A stretch of DNA of 64,000 nt from RUG14515 sp045117995. GTDB lineage: Bacteria; Bacillota_I; Bacilli_A; RFN20; CAG-826. Position numbers and translations under genes: made by a program. Below the pieces are notes generated by a model. That model saw only the letters and a program-made list of their open reading frames with translations, did not search any database and was not told the origin of the DNA. This document shows positions 16,572 through 25,628 of this stretch, one piece after another. Every line of letters begins with the position of its first letter. Position 1 is the first letter of the stretch. The stretch lies in NCBI GenBank assembly GCA_045117995.1, contig JBGUOH010000003.1, positions 254,559 through 318,558 on the forward strand, given 5' to 3'.

Positions 16572-17699
16572 ATTGTTATTGCTACAAAGTTTCTTTTGTA
16601 GTTGATTTATCTGTTCTTGGCTTAAGCCAACATTTAACATGTAGTTATTAGCCATACTATGGAAGTTAACGAATGTTAATGCACCTTGCTTTTCAAATCC
16701 AAAGACATACTTAATCATTTCATCGATGTGTAGTTGTTTAATGACTTCGTATTTCTTGGTGCCTTTTTCAATGCCATAGTAGTTCATATAAGTGATAAAG
16801 TAATCATCAATTAATTCTTCGTAAGTCGCACCGCATAAGGCTTCAAGAACCATACAAACGTAACCAGTTCTATCTTTACCTTCTAAACAATGCACATAAT
16901 ATGGTCCATCATTTTCTAGCATTGATAAGAATAATGTTTTCATCTTATTGGTGAAATCTTCGGCTTTATAGGCTGCCGCCATGCCTAAGAAGACGACTTT
17001 GTTTTTATTTTGTAAGCCTTTGAAGTAGTCGTGAATAGTGTACTTACTACCACCGATCGCGGATTCCTTATCCGCTAAATCGATATTGTATTGAATATTA
17101 TTCTTTTCTAATAGTTCATCAACAATCGCGCTTCTAGAACGAGAGTTATCAATCGGGGAAGCACCTCTATAAAGCATCTTTGGTTGGATTTGACCAACAT
17201 TCACTTCCCTAAAGTTAGCGAATTGTTCATCGCTGGTGTATTGTTTTCTATCATCGCTATAGGAAATAGATAATGTTTCTTCAACGTCTTTATATTTGCC
17301 TACTTCATTAATGGTAATAGTGACCTTTGTGTTTTCATTAAATTCATGTTCTGCATAAACATCTTCACCATAGTTAATACAGAACTTAATGTTTTCATAG
17401 CCCTTATAACCAACCACTAGTTCTTGTCCTGCTGGAACATAATAACCACTGTAGTAGCCAATATCATCATACTTAACGGTTTTATCGCCAGTGGTGAATA
17501 CGAGATTCACACTGTCACCAAAAGCGAAACCTAAATCATTAAATTCTTGGATACCAATATTGATATAAGCGCCACCAAATTCATCGTCGTGGTGAATCGC
17601 ATAGTTCTCTAGTTTTGGTGTCTTTTCTTTTTGCTTATTACAAGCAGTAAATGAGAATGTTGAAATAACAATTGGAAGGATAAAAAGTGTCTTTTTCAT
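16554..17699 (-). CDS. tyrosine/dual-specificity phosphatase lipoprotein
   Basis: A 381-residue lipoprotein: signal peptide with lipobox FTAC (Cys20), an N-terminal beta-rich region to about residue 160, then a Tyr-phosphatase domain. The catalytic P-loop is HCLEGKDRTG (Cys-X5-Arg), and RGASPIDNSRSR upstream fits the Y_phosphatase3 family. Being extracellular, it could act on phosphoesters, phosphoinositides or nucleotides rather than intracellular phosphotyrosine. The gene is single and convergent with the TfoX-like gene. The N-terminal domain is not recognised. Confidence 0.8.
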   Translation of the reverse strand: MKKTLFILPIVISTFSFTACNKQKEKTPKLENYAIHHDDEFGGAYINIGIQEFNDLGFAFGDSVNLVFTTGDKTVKYDDIGYYSGYYVPAGQELVVGYKGYENIKFCINYGEDVYAEHEFNENTKVTITINEVGKYKDVEETLSISYSDDRKQYTSDEQFANFREVNVGQIQPKMLYRGASPIDNSRSRSAIVDELLEKNNIQYNIDLADKESAIGGSKYTIHDYFKGLQNKNKVVFLGMAAAYKAEDFTNKMKTLFLSMLENDGPYYVHCLEGKDRTGYVCMVLEALCGATYEELIDDYFITYMNYYGIEKGTKKYEVIKQLHIDEMIKYVFGFEKQGALTFVNFHSMANNYMLNVGLSQEQINQLQKKLCSNNNNPDTI

Positions 17700-17818
17700 A
17701 CCCTTATTATCGTTTATTTTTTAAATAAATTAAAGAACGTGGATACAAAGTATTGATTTATTCTAAATAAATTAACTTTCAGCGTACTTGTTTGCTATAA
17801 TGAAAGTAGGAAAAAAGT

Positions 17819-18364
17819 ATGACTATTAGTGAGAAAAAGTCTTTTAAAGCAAACATCATTGATCAAGAAGGCTTTTATAGAAAAGTCCGTCTTAGAGTCA
17901 AAGATGAAACCATCTATGAAGATAGAGGTGGCTTTTATCGTATTTTTGTCACTATTCTCCTATGCATTACCATTATTGGTATCTTCTTCCTAGAATGGTC
18001 AAACAAGGATCCTGAACGTTATCACAAGCTCTTCGCGATGAACGAAGTTAGAGCTATTAAAAGAGTTAATCTTGTGATGTCCCCTAATAGTAAGAAAGAA
18101 GTAAGAGCAATAGCCCTCGCAATTGGCTATGACCAAATGTTTTACATTCACACTAAAGAAGATAGTGATTTAGTGAGATTCATAAATGAACATTATTACG
18201 ACGAATTATCTCATGAAGATTATCAAAGAGTCGGTAAGAAATATGAAAACCATATTCAAATGTTCAGAGACACTAATAAATATGCTCCTTTAGTTCTTGT
18301 TCTCATCATCCTTATTATTGCTGTTGCAATATTAACACCAGTTATCGTTAATTCTCTTGTTTAG
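17819..18364 (+). CDS. bitopic membrane protein, unknown function
   Basis: A 181-residue protein with a membrane helix near residues 42-62 and a second at the C-terminus (LVLVLIILIIAVAILTPVIV). Between them is a charged domain of about 95 residues. No family recognised. TATAAT lies about 20 bases before the ATG with AGGAAAAAAGT as ribosome site. It appears to be the first gene of a three-gene set with the next two small envelope genes. Confidence 0.6.
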   Translation: MTISEKKSFKANIIDQEGFYRKVRLRVKDETIYEDRGGFYRIFVTILLCITIIGIFFLEWSNKDPERYHKLFAMNEVRAIKRVNLVMSPNSKKEVRAIALAIGYDQMFYIHTKEDSDLVRFINEHYYDELSHEDYQRVGKKYENHIQMFRDTNKYAPLVLVLIILIIAVAILTPVIVNSLV

Positions 18365-18413
18365 CAATTTTCAGTCATTAAATCGTCTAATTAGTGAGAG
18401 GTGGTGAAAAGAT

Positions 18414-18797
18414 ATGGAAAACAAATTCAAAACAATCAATCTCAACAAACGCGTTATTACAATTGTAGTGGCCGCTATTTGTGCGCTCTTAATTTTGTTT
18501 TTAATCATTCCTTGGTATCACGTAAGTGACTATGACTATTCACATGGTCTTCCACCAACACACATTTCTTATTATTCTTCTCCTTTATCAATCACTCTTG
18601 GTTTAGGTTTACCACCAGCACTAGTGGCCTTAGTGGCCCTTATTACTGATATGGTTTGCTTATTCAGTGACTTCTTTGTTATCGATTTGAAACACAGAAG
18701 AATGATTAGAATTGGTAGTTTAATCTTATTTGCTGCCTCTGTTCTCTTAGTCATCGCTGCTTTCTTAGCGATGTTTCTAGGAGCCACTAATAAGTAG
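18414..18797 (+). CDS. small three-helix membrane protein, unknown function
   Basis: A 127-residue protein with hydrophobic segments near residues 14-35, 60-85 and 100-123. GAGAGGTGG lies upstream of the ATG. Its stop is nine bases from the next lipoprotein start, so the two are probably co-transcribed. I see no family signature. Confidence 0.6.
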   Translation: MENKFKTINLNKRVITIVVAAICALLILFLIIPWYHVSDYDYSHGLPPTHISYYSSPLSITLGLGLPPALVALVALITDMVCLFSDFFVIDLKHRRMIRIGSLILFAASVLLVIAAFLAMFLGATNK

Positions 18798-18805
18798 GTA
18801 GTGAT

Positions 18806-19558
18806 ATGAAAACTAGATATTTAATCCCATTAGCATTATTTTCAATAATCCTTGCGGGTTGTGATAAACCAATCCAAGAAAACTGTGGTTGTCTTCCAGG
18901 TACAACGGTGCATCGTGAGTTTTATCGATTGACTGTAAACGGTGTTAGTGAAGACATTTGTCCAGACGCCCCTAAACAAGGTGAACATGCTGGACTAGAA
19001 TTGATTAAGTTTAAAATCAAGTGTGTCACAGATGTGACATTCTATGCTTTCTTGGACAATGAAAGATTAACCCCTGTTCAGGAAACTAATAGACTTGGTT
19101 ATTATTCATATTATGAATTCCTCATGCCAGAACATGACGCGACATTAACAATTACTAGTGAGAGATACTTTGTTGATAAAGATTACTCTTTAAGCGAAGT
19201 TTCTCCTATTGGTGTTAGTCCTAGCCAAGTGAATAAAATCAAACTTGAACAAGGCTATATCGGTGTTGATCCAGAAACCGCTAATCCGACAGTCACTTAT
19301 AGTGAAGATAGAGAAGATATCGAGTATAACGCTGATATTACTACTGGACCATATCTAGTTAAAAGCGATGATCCAATGCCACCAGGTGGTAGTTATGTTA
19401 CCGTCACTTTCTACTATAAAAGTGGTGCGGAATCATCGATCACGATTGAAAACGATATGTATATCATTAGGAGTTTCTCAGGCTTACAATTATTCAAGTT
19501 TAAGAAAGACGCTCCAAGGTTTGAAATCAAACATCCAATGACAGGCGATAATAGGTAA
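18806..19558 (+). CDS. lipoprotein, unknown function
   Basis: A 250-residue lipoprotein with signal peptide and lipobox LAGC (Cys19). The mature part is rich in Tyr, Asp and Pro and predicted beta. CGCLPGT just after the lipid anchor adds two further cysteines. No family recognised. It resembles in style the lipoprotein at 38695, which also has an acidic spacer after the lipobox, but I see no clear sequence match. Last of the 17.8-19.6 kb set. Confidence 0.65.
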   Translation: MKTRYLIPLALFSIILAGCDKPIQENCGCLPGTTVHREFYRLTVNGVSEDICPDAPKQGEHAGLELIKFKIKCVTDVTFYAFLDNERLTPVQETNRLGYYSYYEFLMPEHDATLTITSERYFVDKDYSLSEVSPIGVSPSQVNKIKLEQGYIGVDPETANPTVTYSEDREDIEYNADITTGPYLVKSDDPMPPGGSYVTVTFYYKSGAESSITIENDMYIIRSFSGLQLFKFKKDAPRFEIKHPMTGDNR

Positions 19559-19639
19559 ATCTATTACCGCTTTTTATTTACATAACTTTAAAAGTCATTT
19601 ACTATGTATACGTGCTTAGCACAAACATACGAATATTTA

Positions 19640-19722
19640 AAAGCGGGAGTAGCGAAGTTAGAATCTCGTCAACACGGTGAATAACCCGGGACCTAACCAG
19701 TTCATGAGCAAGACGCAAAATC
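19640..19722 (+). promoter_or_regulatory. yybP-ykoY manganese riboswitch
   Basis: GCGGGAGTAGCGAAG (19643-19657) matches the conserved GGGGAGUAGC entry of yybP-ykoY riboswitches. A central CGTCAACACGGTGA arm and a closing ACCAGTTCATGAGC stretch follow before the AAAATCTTTTTGGAGGG ribosome region. It sits directly before a P-type cation ATPase, a known Mn2+-riboswitch target. Family assignment is by eye. Confidence 0.75.
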
Positions 19723-19740
19723 TTTTTGGAGGGACAAAAT

Positions 19741-22485
19741 ATGTTTGAAACAAAAAGCTCTAAAGAGGTCTTGCAAGAACTGAATAGTAACGTTGAGCAA
19801 GGTCTAACTAGTCAAGAAGCAGGTGAAAGACTCGTTAAATACGGGTTTAACAAGTTGCCAGAAAAGAAGAAAACTCCGCTTTTTTTAGTTTTCTTATCAC
19901 AGTTTAATGATCCAATGATCTTTATTCTTTTAGCCGCGGCTTTATTAAGCGTGGCTATTTCCATCTTTAACACCGTTAAAAACGGTGAATCTTTTGATTT
20001 CGCTGATCCAGTTATCATTATGGGTGTCTGTGTCTTGAACGCGATTATTGGTACAGTTCAAGAAAACAAAGCGGAAAAATCATTAGAGGCTTTAAAGAAA
20101 ATGTCTTCCCCAACATGTGTGGTGAGAAGAGATGGTAAACTCGTGGAATTAAAAGCCGAGGAACTTGTTCCTGGTGATATCGTCATCTTAGAAGAAGGTA
20201 GAACAATTCCTGCGGATTTACGTTTAATTGAAGCTATTAACTTAAAAACCGATGAATCATCCTTAACTGGTGAATCTTTACCAGTTGAGAAAGATGCAAG
20301 CATCGTCTTCAGTGACGAAGTCGGTGTTGGTGATAGAGTCAATATGGCCTATATGTCCACACCTGTGGTGTACGGTCGTGGTGAAGGCGTTGTTGTTTTA
20401 ACGGGTGGTCAAACTGAAACTGGTAAAATCGCTAAACTTTTATCCGAAGGTGAAGATGATACCACTCCACTTCAAAAACAACTCGCTAAGTTATCTAAAT
20501 TCTTAGGTTTCTTAACCATTGGTATCGTTATCTTATTATTCGGTATTCAAATTATTGACTTAGTCAAACAAAACATGAACGCTCCTTTAGGCGCTGATGG
20601 ATGGCTTGATGGCATTATTGAAAACTTCATGTTCGCTATTTCATTAGCGGTTGCCGCTGTTCCAGAAGGCTTACCAGCGGTCGTTACTATTGTTTTAGCT
20701 TTAGGCGTACAAAAGATGGTCAGAGCCAATACGATTGTGAGAAAACTTCCATCCGTTGAAACATTAGGTGCTGTTAGTGTGGTCTGCTCTGATAAGACCG
20801 GTACATTAACTCAAAACAAGATGACAGTGGTGAGAGCCTACTTAAACGAACAACTCGTCGGTGGAGACGAAATCTTCAAAGAAGATTACAAGTTCTTATC
20901 CATGGGCTTATCTTTATGTTCTAATGCTTCTGTTGATGAAGGCGTATACGGCGATCCAACTGAAATCGCTTTAGTGGAATACGCTAACAAGATGAATCAA
21001 CATAAAGGTGATTTAGAAAAGATTGCTCCACGTATTAATGAATATCCATTTGATTCTGTTCGTAAGATGATGTCCACACAACACACTTATGAAGGTAAAA
21101 AGATTATCTTCACCAAAGGTGCTATCGATTCCATCCTCAGAGTCGCGGACCGTATTTTCATCAATGGTAAAGAAAGAAAAATCACTAAAGAAGATAAAGA
21201 AAAAATCATGGCCGCAAGTGATGCGATGGCAGTAGATGCCTTACGTGTCTTAGGCCTTGCTTATACATACGCTGATGAACTTAAAGAAGAGAACTTAGTC
21301 TTCCTCGGTTTAGTGGGTATGATCGATCCACCAAGACCAGAAGCTAAGAATGCTGTTTCCATCTTTAAGAAAGCTGGTATCACAACCATCATGATTACTG
21401 GTGACCATAAGACAACCGCCTTAGCGATTGCTAAAGAATTAGGCATCACTGACGCTGATGGTGAAGCTCTTTCCGGTGAAGAAATTGACACTTTAACTCC
21501 AGAACAATTACAAGAAAAAGTAAAGACGGTACATGTTTTTGCCCGTGTTTCACCAGAAAATAAAGTCCAAATCGTGACCGCTATCCGTAATAACGGTAAT
21601 ATCGCTGCGATGACTGGTGATGGTGTTAATGACGCACCAAGCTTAAAAGCTGCTGATATTGGTATTGCCATGGGTATTACCGGTACCGACGTTGCTAAAG
21701 GTGCAGCGGATATGGTCTTAACTGATGATAACTTTGCTTCCATTGAAAAAGCGGTGGAAGAAGGCCGTGGTATTTATACCAACATCAAAAAGACAGTCTT
21801 GTTCTTATTAAGCACTAATATCGCTGAAGTCTTAGCGATGTTTGCGGTTGTCATCATGTCCTTATTCGTTGTTAAGTACAACTTACCAACTCCATTATTA
21901 GCCATCCATATCTTATGGGTTAACTTAATTACTGACTCCTTACCAGCGGTCGCCTTAGGCGCTGATGAAAAGGAAAGCGGCATTATGGATGATAAGCCAC
22001 GTAATCCAAAAGAATCATTATTCTCTAAAGGTGGATACTTCATCACCTTTGGTTATGGCTTATTAATTACATTAACAACTGTCTTTGCCTTCTTAATGAT
22101 TCCTATGTTTGAACATGGTTGTACATCTATTGAAGCTATTGCGGAATTATTCGAAACTAATAAAGACGTCTTAAAACAATCTCAAACCGCAGCATTCTGT
22201 GTTTTATCGCTCTCTGAATTATTCCATATGCTCGGTATGACTTCTCTTAAGAAATCATTCATTCATAACTTCTGGAGCAAGAACTGGTTACTCTGGGTAT
22301 CCTTCGTTGTGGGTGTCGCTTTACAGATTGCCGTCGTCAATATTCCAGGTTTAAATAGTTTCTTCTCCTGCTATCCTTTGGATATTACACACTGGGGCAT
22401 TATCATCGCTTTAAGCGTTGCGCCACTCATTGTGCATGAAATTGTTGCCCTTGTTCTCTTTGTAAAGAGAAAAGCTAGTAGATAA
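19741..22485 (+). CDS. P-type cation ATPase (Ca2+/Mn2+ type)
   Basis: A 914-residue P2-type ATPase. Visible landmarks are the N-terminal cation-ATPase domain, TGES (176-179), the ion-site helix AVPEGLP (306-312), the phosphorylated Asp351 in CSDKTGTLTQNK, MTGDGVNDAP, and a C-terminal block of six helices. Sequence alone suggests Ca2+ export, but the manganese riboswitch in the leader points to Mn2+ export, as for YoaB-type ATPases in Lactococcus. The start is the ATG at 19741; the in-frame TTG at 19726 is part of the TTGGAGGG ribosome site. Confidence 0.9.
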   Translation: MFETKSSKEVLQELNSNVEQGLTSQEAGERLVKYGFNKLPEKKKTPLFLVFLSQFNDPMIFILLAAALLSVAISIFNTVKNGESFDFADPVIIMGVCVLNAIIGTVQENKAEKSLEALKKMSSPTCVVRRDGKLVELKAEELVPGDIVILEEGRTIPADLRLIEAINLKTDESSLTGESLPVEKDASIVFSDEVGVGDRVNMAYMSTPVVYGRGEGVVVLTGGQTETGKIAKLLSEGEDDTTPLQKQLAKLSKFLGFLTIGIVILLFGIQIIDLVKQNMNAPLGADGWLDGIIENFMFAISLAVAAVPEGLPAVVTIVLALGVQKMVRANTIVRKLPSVETLGAVSVVCSDKTGTLTQNKMTVVRAYLNEQLVGGDEIFKEDYKFLSMGLSLCSNASVDEGVYGDPTEIALVEYANKMNQHKGDLEKIAPRINEYPFDSVRKMMSTQHTYEGKKIIFTKGAIDSILRVADRIFINGKERKITKEDKEKIMAASDAMAVDALRVLGLAYTYADELKEENLVFLGLVGMIDPPRPEAKNAVSIFKKAGITTIMITGDHKTTALAIAKELGITDADGEALSGEEIDTLTPEQLQEKVKTVHVFARVSPENKVQIVTAIRNNGNIAAMTGDGVNDAPSLKAADIGIAMGITGTDVAKGAADMVLTDDNFASIEKAVEEGRGIYTNIKKTVLFLLSTNIAEVLAMFAVVIMSLFVVKYNLPTPLLAIHILWVNLITDSLPAVALGADEKESGIMDDKPRNPKESLFSKGGYFITFGYGLLITLTTVFAFLMIPMFEHGCTSIEAIAELFETNKDVLKQSQTAAFCVLSLSELFHMLGMTSLKKSFIHNFWSKNWLLWVSFVVGVALQIAVVNIPGLNSFFSCYPLDITHWGIIIALSVAPLIVHEIVALVLFVKRKASR

Positions 22486-22561
22486 TCCTCTCCACTCTCA
22501 GTAGAGTTAATAAATTTTATAGTAGTGTGCTTAATTTTTGATAAATCTATATCATTTAAGC

Positions 22562-24082
22562 ATGCAAAACGAAAAACGCATCATTATTATCGGTGGCGGC
22601 GTCGCTGGTCTTTCAGCAGGTATCTATGCTGAACAGCACGGTTTTCACGCTGTCATATTAGAAAAGAACCCAGTCGTGGGTGGTATGTGTGTAGGCTGGA
22701 ATAGAAAAGGCTATTATCTCGATGGTTGCATTCACTGGCTTACTGGTACTAAAGAAGGCACATTCTTAAACGAAATGTGGAAGAATGTCGGTGCTTTCAA
22801 AACCCAAGATGATATTTTATATCTCGATAGTTGGGGTACTTTTGAATATGAAGGTCAATCAGTTACTCTTTGGAGAGACTTAGACCGCGCTGAAAGAGAA
22901 TGGAAAGAACTATCACCAGTTGATAGTAAGATGATTCATAAGTTCTTTAAGATGGTGAGAGACTTCACTAAAGTTGAGTTACCATTAGACTTACCATTAT
23001 CCATGATTCCATTACATAGAAAGATTGCTTTAGGCTTAAAGGTTCTTTCTGTTTGGCCAAGCTATTTAGCCACGATGACACAGTCATGCGAACAATTCGC
23101 TGCTAAATTCAAATCACCAGTGATTAGATTTGCTTTAGAAAAAGCTCAAATTGGTGCGGGTAACTTATTCTCCATGATTTATAGCTACGCAACCGTTGTT
23201 GCGGGTGATGGTGGTGTCCCAATTGGCGCAAGTACACCAATGGTGGAACGTATGAAAGAAAAGTTCCTCGCTTTAGGTGGTGCTTTAAAAGTGAACGCTA
23301 ATGTCGATAGCGTCATTATCGAAAATGGTGCCGCTAAAGGCGTTAAATTAATCAATGGTGAAGAATTTAGAGGCGATTATGTTGTCTCTTGCTTAGACAC
23401 TAACTACACATTAAAGAGATTGCTTAGAGACCAATATAGATTCCCAGCTTTCCAAAAGAGATTTGATAATCCAAGAAGAAATCCTGCTCCAAGCTGTGTG
23501 ATGATGCATTTTGCGATCGATAAAAATAGCAATATTCCAACACCATATTCCTTCAATTGCGATAAATTCTATTGTGGTGGTTTAACCATTGATCATTTAA
23601 CAATCCGTAACTACGCCTATGATGAAACATTTACTAGAGGTGATAAAACCATCCTCTCCGTGATGGTGGATCAAAGTAGTAATGAATATGCCTATTGGAG
23701 AAAACTCTCTAAAAATAGACAGTTATATTTAACAATGAAAAATGAAATCGCTAACGATGTGAAAACAAGAATCGTGAAGAGATTCCCTAACTTAAAAGAT
23801 ATCGAATTATTAGATGTCTGCACTCCACATACATTTAATAGATACGTTAATACATCCTATGGTGTTTATATGAGCTTCTTATTTACTAAGAAAGATCCAA
23901 TGTTCGCTCATAGTGGTAAATTACGCGGCTTAAAGAATTTCTATCTTTCTGGCCAATGGATGCAAGGTCCTGGTGGTTTACCAATCGCGATGACACAAGG
24001 TAAGTTTGCTATTCAAAGAATATGTAAAAGAGAAAAACTATCCTTTGTTTTCTCTCCAATTCCAGTCAAGAAAAAAGCCTAA
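22562..24082 (+). CDS. FAD-dependent oxidoreductase, phytoene-desaturase-like
   Basis: A 506-residue flavoprotein of the CrtI/phytoene-desaturase-like amine-oxidase superfamily. The dinucleotide fold IIIIGGGVAGLSAG is at the N-terminus, followed by VVGGMCVGWNRKGYYLDGCIH, and the C-terminal FAD contact is LSGQWMQGPGGLP. Many gut Bacillota carry such NAD(P)/FAD enzymes without a carotenoid pathway, so the substrate is unknown. TATCAT at 22550-22555 ends six bases before the ATG, so the start at 22562 looks leaderless; the longer frame from 22538 begins upstream of that promoter. Confidence 0.8.
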   Translation: MQNEKRIIIIGGGVAGLSAGIYAEQHGFHAVILEKNPVVGGMCVGWNRKGYYLDGCIHWLTGTKEGTFLNEMWKNVGAFKTQDDILYLDSWGTFEYEGQSVTLWRDLDRAEREWKELSPVDSKMIHKFFKMVRDFTKVELPLDLPLSMIPLHRKIALGLKVLSVWPSYLATMTQSCEQFAAKFKSPVIRFALEKAQIGAGNLFSMIYSYATVVAGDGGVPIGASTPMVERMKEKFLALGGALKVNANVDSVIIENGAAKGVKLINGEEFRGDYVVSCLDTNYTLKRLLRDQYRFPAFQKRFDNPRRNPAPSCVMMHFAIDKNSNIPTPYSFNCDKFYCGGLTIDHLTIRNYAYDETFTRGDKTILSVMVDQSSNEYAYWRKLSKNRQLYLTMKNEIANDVKTRIVKRFPNLKDIELLDVCTPHTFNRYVNTSYGVYMSFLFTKKDPMFAHSGKLRGLKNFYLSGQWMQGPGGLPIAMTQGKFAIQRICKREKLSFVFSPIPVKKKA

Positions 24083-24120
24083 TTTGTTTTGAAAATAACG
24101 AAATAAAATGGCTTTTTTAA
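24071..24120 (+). terminator. Terminator of the oxidoreductase gene
   Basis: AAAAAAGCC pairs with GGCTTTTTT across about 30 bases; overlaps the last codons. Confidence 0.55.
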
Positions 24121-24191
24121 ATTTTAATGAAAAAGTCTTTTTTATTATGCGAGCATGTGTATAATTTATTCTTGGTTAAGAGGACAACAAT

Positions 24192-24731
24192 ATGGACAAC
24201 AAAGAATATGAAAATCGTTATCAAGGCACCACAAGAGTATTAAAAATTGTTGGTTGGATTTTATTAATTGTTGGTATTATTTGCTTTATCACTGGCATAG
24301 GTTCATTCTTTGCATCAATGGCTAGCTTTGGATCTGAGGGTTTTGAAATGCCTAAATTCTTTTTCCTTTGTTTTCTTGGTGGCCCTTTTATAATCGGTGG
24401 CATTGTCTGTTTGTCCTTAGGCTATAGAAGAAAAATGATGGACTATGCCGCTTCTCAAGCCGCCCCTGTGGCGAAAGATTTCACCAATTATATGCTTGAT
24501 GAAACTGGCGATTCTATTGCTAATATAGCGAATAAGATTTCATCAAAGAGAAATGAACCTATCGAAGGAGTAACTGGCAATAAATGCGCTAGATGTGGCT
24601 TTGTTAATCCTGCTAATGCTAAATTCTGCTCAAAGTGTGGTGCACCTATTACTAAAATATGTTCTTATTGTGGGGCTGAAAACGATGATGGAGCGAAATA
24701 TTGCAATAGTTGTGTCAAGCCTCTTTATTAA
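24192..24731 (+). CDS. membrane protein with C-terminal double zinc ribbon
   Basis: A 179-residue protein with two membrane helices (about residues 17-40 and 54-76), a linker, and two zinc ribbons at the C-terminus: CARCGFVNPANAKFCSKCG and CSYCGAENDDGAKYCNSC. DZANK-type ribbons like these usually mediate protein or nucleic-acid contacts; here they face the cytoplasm if the helices form a hairpin. No functional partner is adjacent; a tRNA operon follows. Confidence 0.7.
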   Translation: MDNKEYENRYQGTTRVLKIVGWILLIVGIICFITGIGSFFASMASFGSEGFEMPKFFFLCFLGGPFIIGGIVCLSLGYRRKMMDYAASQAAPVAKDFTNYMLDETGDSIANIANKISSKRNEPIEGVTGNKCARCGFVNPANAKFCSKCGAPITKICSYCGAENDDGAKYCNSCVKPLY

Positions 24732-24767
24732 TAAATAAAACAAAAACTAAGTTTTTTAAAATAAGTA

Positions 24768-24796
24768 TTGAAACTTGTCATAAAAACACATATTAT
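24768..24796 (+). promoter_or_regulatory. Promoter of the tRNA-Thr/Val/Gly operon
   Basis: TTGAAA (24768-24773), 17-base spacer, TATTAT (24791-24796), 30 bases before tRNA-Thr. Confidence 0.7.
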
Positions 24797-24825
24797 TATT
24801 GAGCGACTAAAACGAATTACTACCT

Positions 24826-24902
24826 GCCGACTTGGCGCAATCTGGTAGCGCAACTGAATCGTAATCAGTGGGTTGCAGGTTCAATTCCTGTAGTCGGCAC
24901 CA
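24826..24902 (+). tRNA. tRNA-Thr (anticodon CGT)
   Basis: Acceptor GCCGACT/AGTCGGC, anticodon stem ACTGA/TCAGT with loop ATCGTAA, normal TTCAATT T loop, CCA encoded. First of three clustered tRNAs. Confidence 0.93.
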
Positions 24903-24910
24903 GCAAAAAT

Positions 24911-24986
24911 GGGTATTTAGCTCAGCTGGGAGAGCATCTGTTTGACGTACAGAAGGTCGGCGGTTCGATCCCGTCAGTACCCACCA
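24911..24986 (+). tRNA. tRNA-Val (anticodon GAC)
   Basis: Acceptor GGGTATT/AGTACCC, anticodon stem TCTGT/ACAGA with loop TTGACGT, TTCGATC T loop, CCA encoded. Eight bases after tRNA-Thr. Confidence 0.93.
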
Positions 24987-24999
24987 AATTAGTGAATAA

Positions 25000-25020
25000 G
25001 CCCTGATAAAGGGCTTTTTT
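25000..25020 (+). terminator. Terminator between tRNA-Val and tRNA-Gly
   Basis: GCCCT pairs with AGGGC, followed by TTTTTT. It may separate tRNA-Gly from the first two tRNAs, or be partly read through. Confidence 0.75.
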
Positions 25021-25027
25021 ACAAGAA

Positions 25028-25101
25028 GCACGCGTAGTTTAGTGGTAGAACTTTAGCTTCCCAAGCTGACCGTGCGGGTTCGATTCCCGTCGCGTGCTCC
25101 A
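25028..25101 (+). tRNA. tRNA-Gly (anticodon CCC)
   Basis: Acceptor GCACGCG/CGCGTGC, anticodon stem TTAGC/GCTGA with loop TTCCCAA, TTCGATT T loop, CCA encoded. Confidence 0.93.
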
Positions 25102-25117
25102 TCTATATAATGAAATT

Positions 25118-25139
25118 GACCACTTCGGTGGTCTTTTTT
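25118..25139 (+). terminator. Terminator after tRNA-Gly
   Basis: GACCAC-TTCG-GTGGTC, a UUCG tetraloop hairpin, followed by TTTTTT. Confidence 0.9.
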
Positions 25140-25228
25140 GTGCTTGAACAAAGTTCAAAAAGTTAAGCGTACATGCGTATATTTCCTTTTTATTAAGCAA
25201 AAAAAGTAAGAAATATTCTAGAAAAGTA

Positions 25229-25257
25229 TTGACGTGTATTAATACGATTAGTACACT
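25229..25257 (+). promoter_or_regulatory. Promoter of the GntR-ABC operon
   Basis: TTGACG (25229-25234), 17-base spacer, TACACT (25252-25257). The ATG begins eight bases after the -10 box, so the transcript has at most one or two leader bases. The spacer holds TATTAATACGATTAGTA, a near-palindromic likely GntR operator. Confidence 0.75.
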
Positions 25258-25265
25258 ATAGACAT

Positions 25266-25628
25266 ATGAAGCTTCTACCTGGCGTTCCCGCCTATTTACA
25301 AATTAAAGATTATTATAAGAACCTCATTGATACTGGGGCACTTAAGGAAGGTGATTACCTACCTTCCGTTAGAGACACATCATTATTAATCGGTGTGAAC
25401 CCTAATACAGTTCAAAGGGCCTTTTCAATGCTGATTGATTTAGGCTATTTAACGCCTATAAGTGGTAAAGGTAATCGTATTAATAAAGTTGATAACCAAG
25501 ACGCAAATGATGAATTACATCAATTAATTCAGGACATTAAGTTCAAAGGTTATAGCTTGCAAGAAATTAAGAAAAAAGTCGAAAAAATGATAGAAGAGGA
25601 GGAAAAAGAAAATGATCCAAATAAATAA
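25266..25628 (+). CDS. GntR-family regulator, YtrA-like short form
   Basis: A 120-residue regulator with a GntR winged helix (YLQIKDYYKNLIDTGALKEG, LPSVRDTSLLIGVNPNTVQRA) and only a short helical C-terminus, the form called YtrA. YtrA-type repressors control ABC transporter operons lying directly downstream, which is the case here: its stop overlaps the ATPase start by 17 bases. The start coincides with the expected transcription start, so translation is probably leaderless and autoregulated. Confidence 0.87.
   Translation: MKLLPGVPAYLQIKDYYKNLIDTGALKEGDYLPSVRDTSLLIGVNPNTVQRAFSMLIDLGYLTPISGKGNRINKVDNQDANDELHQLIQDIKFKGYSLQEIKKKVEKMIEEEEKENDPNK

Noticed and set aside
19551..19580. Terminator after the lipoprotein ending at 19558
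   Set aside because: The GGTAA/TTACC stem is only five weak pairs with a broken T run; not secure.
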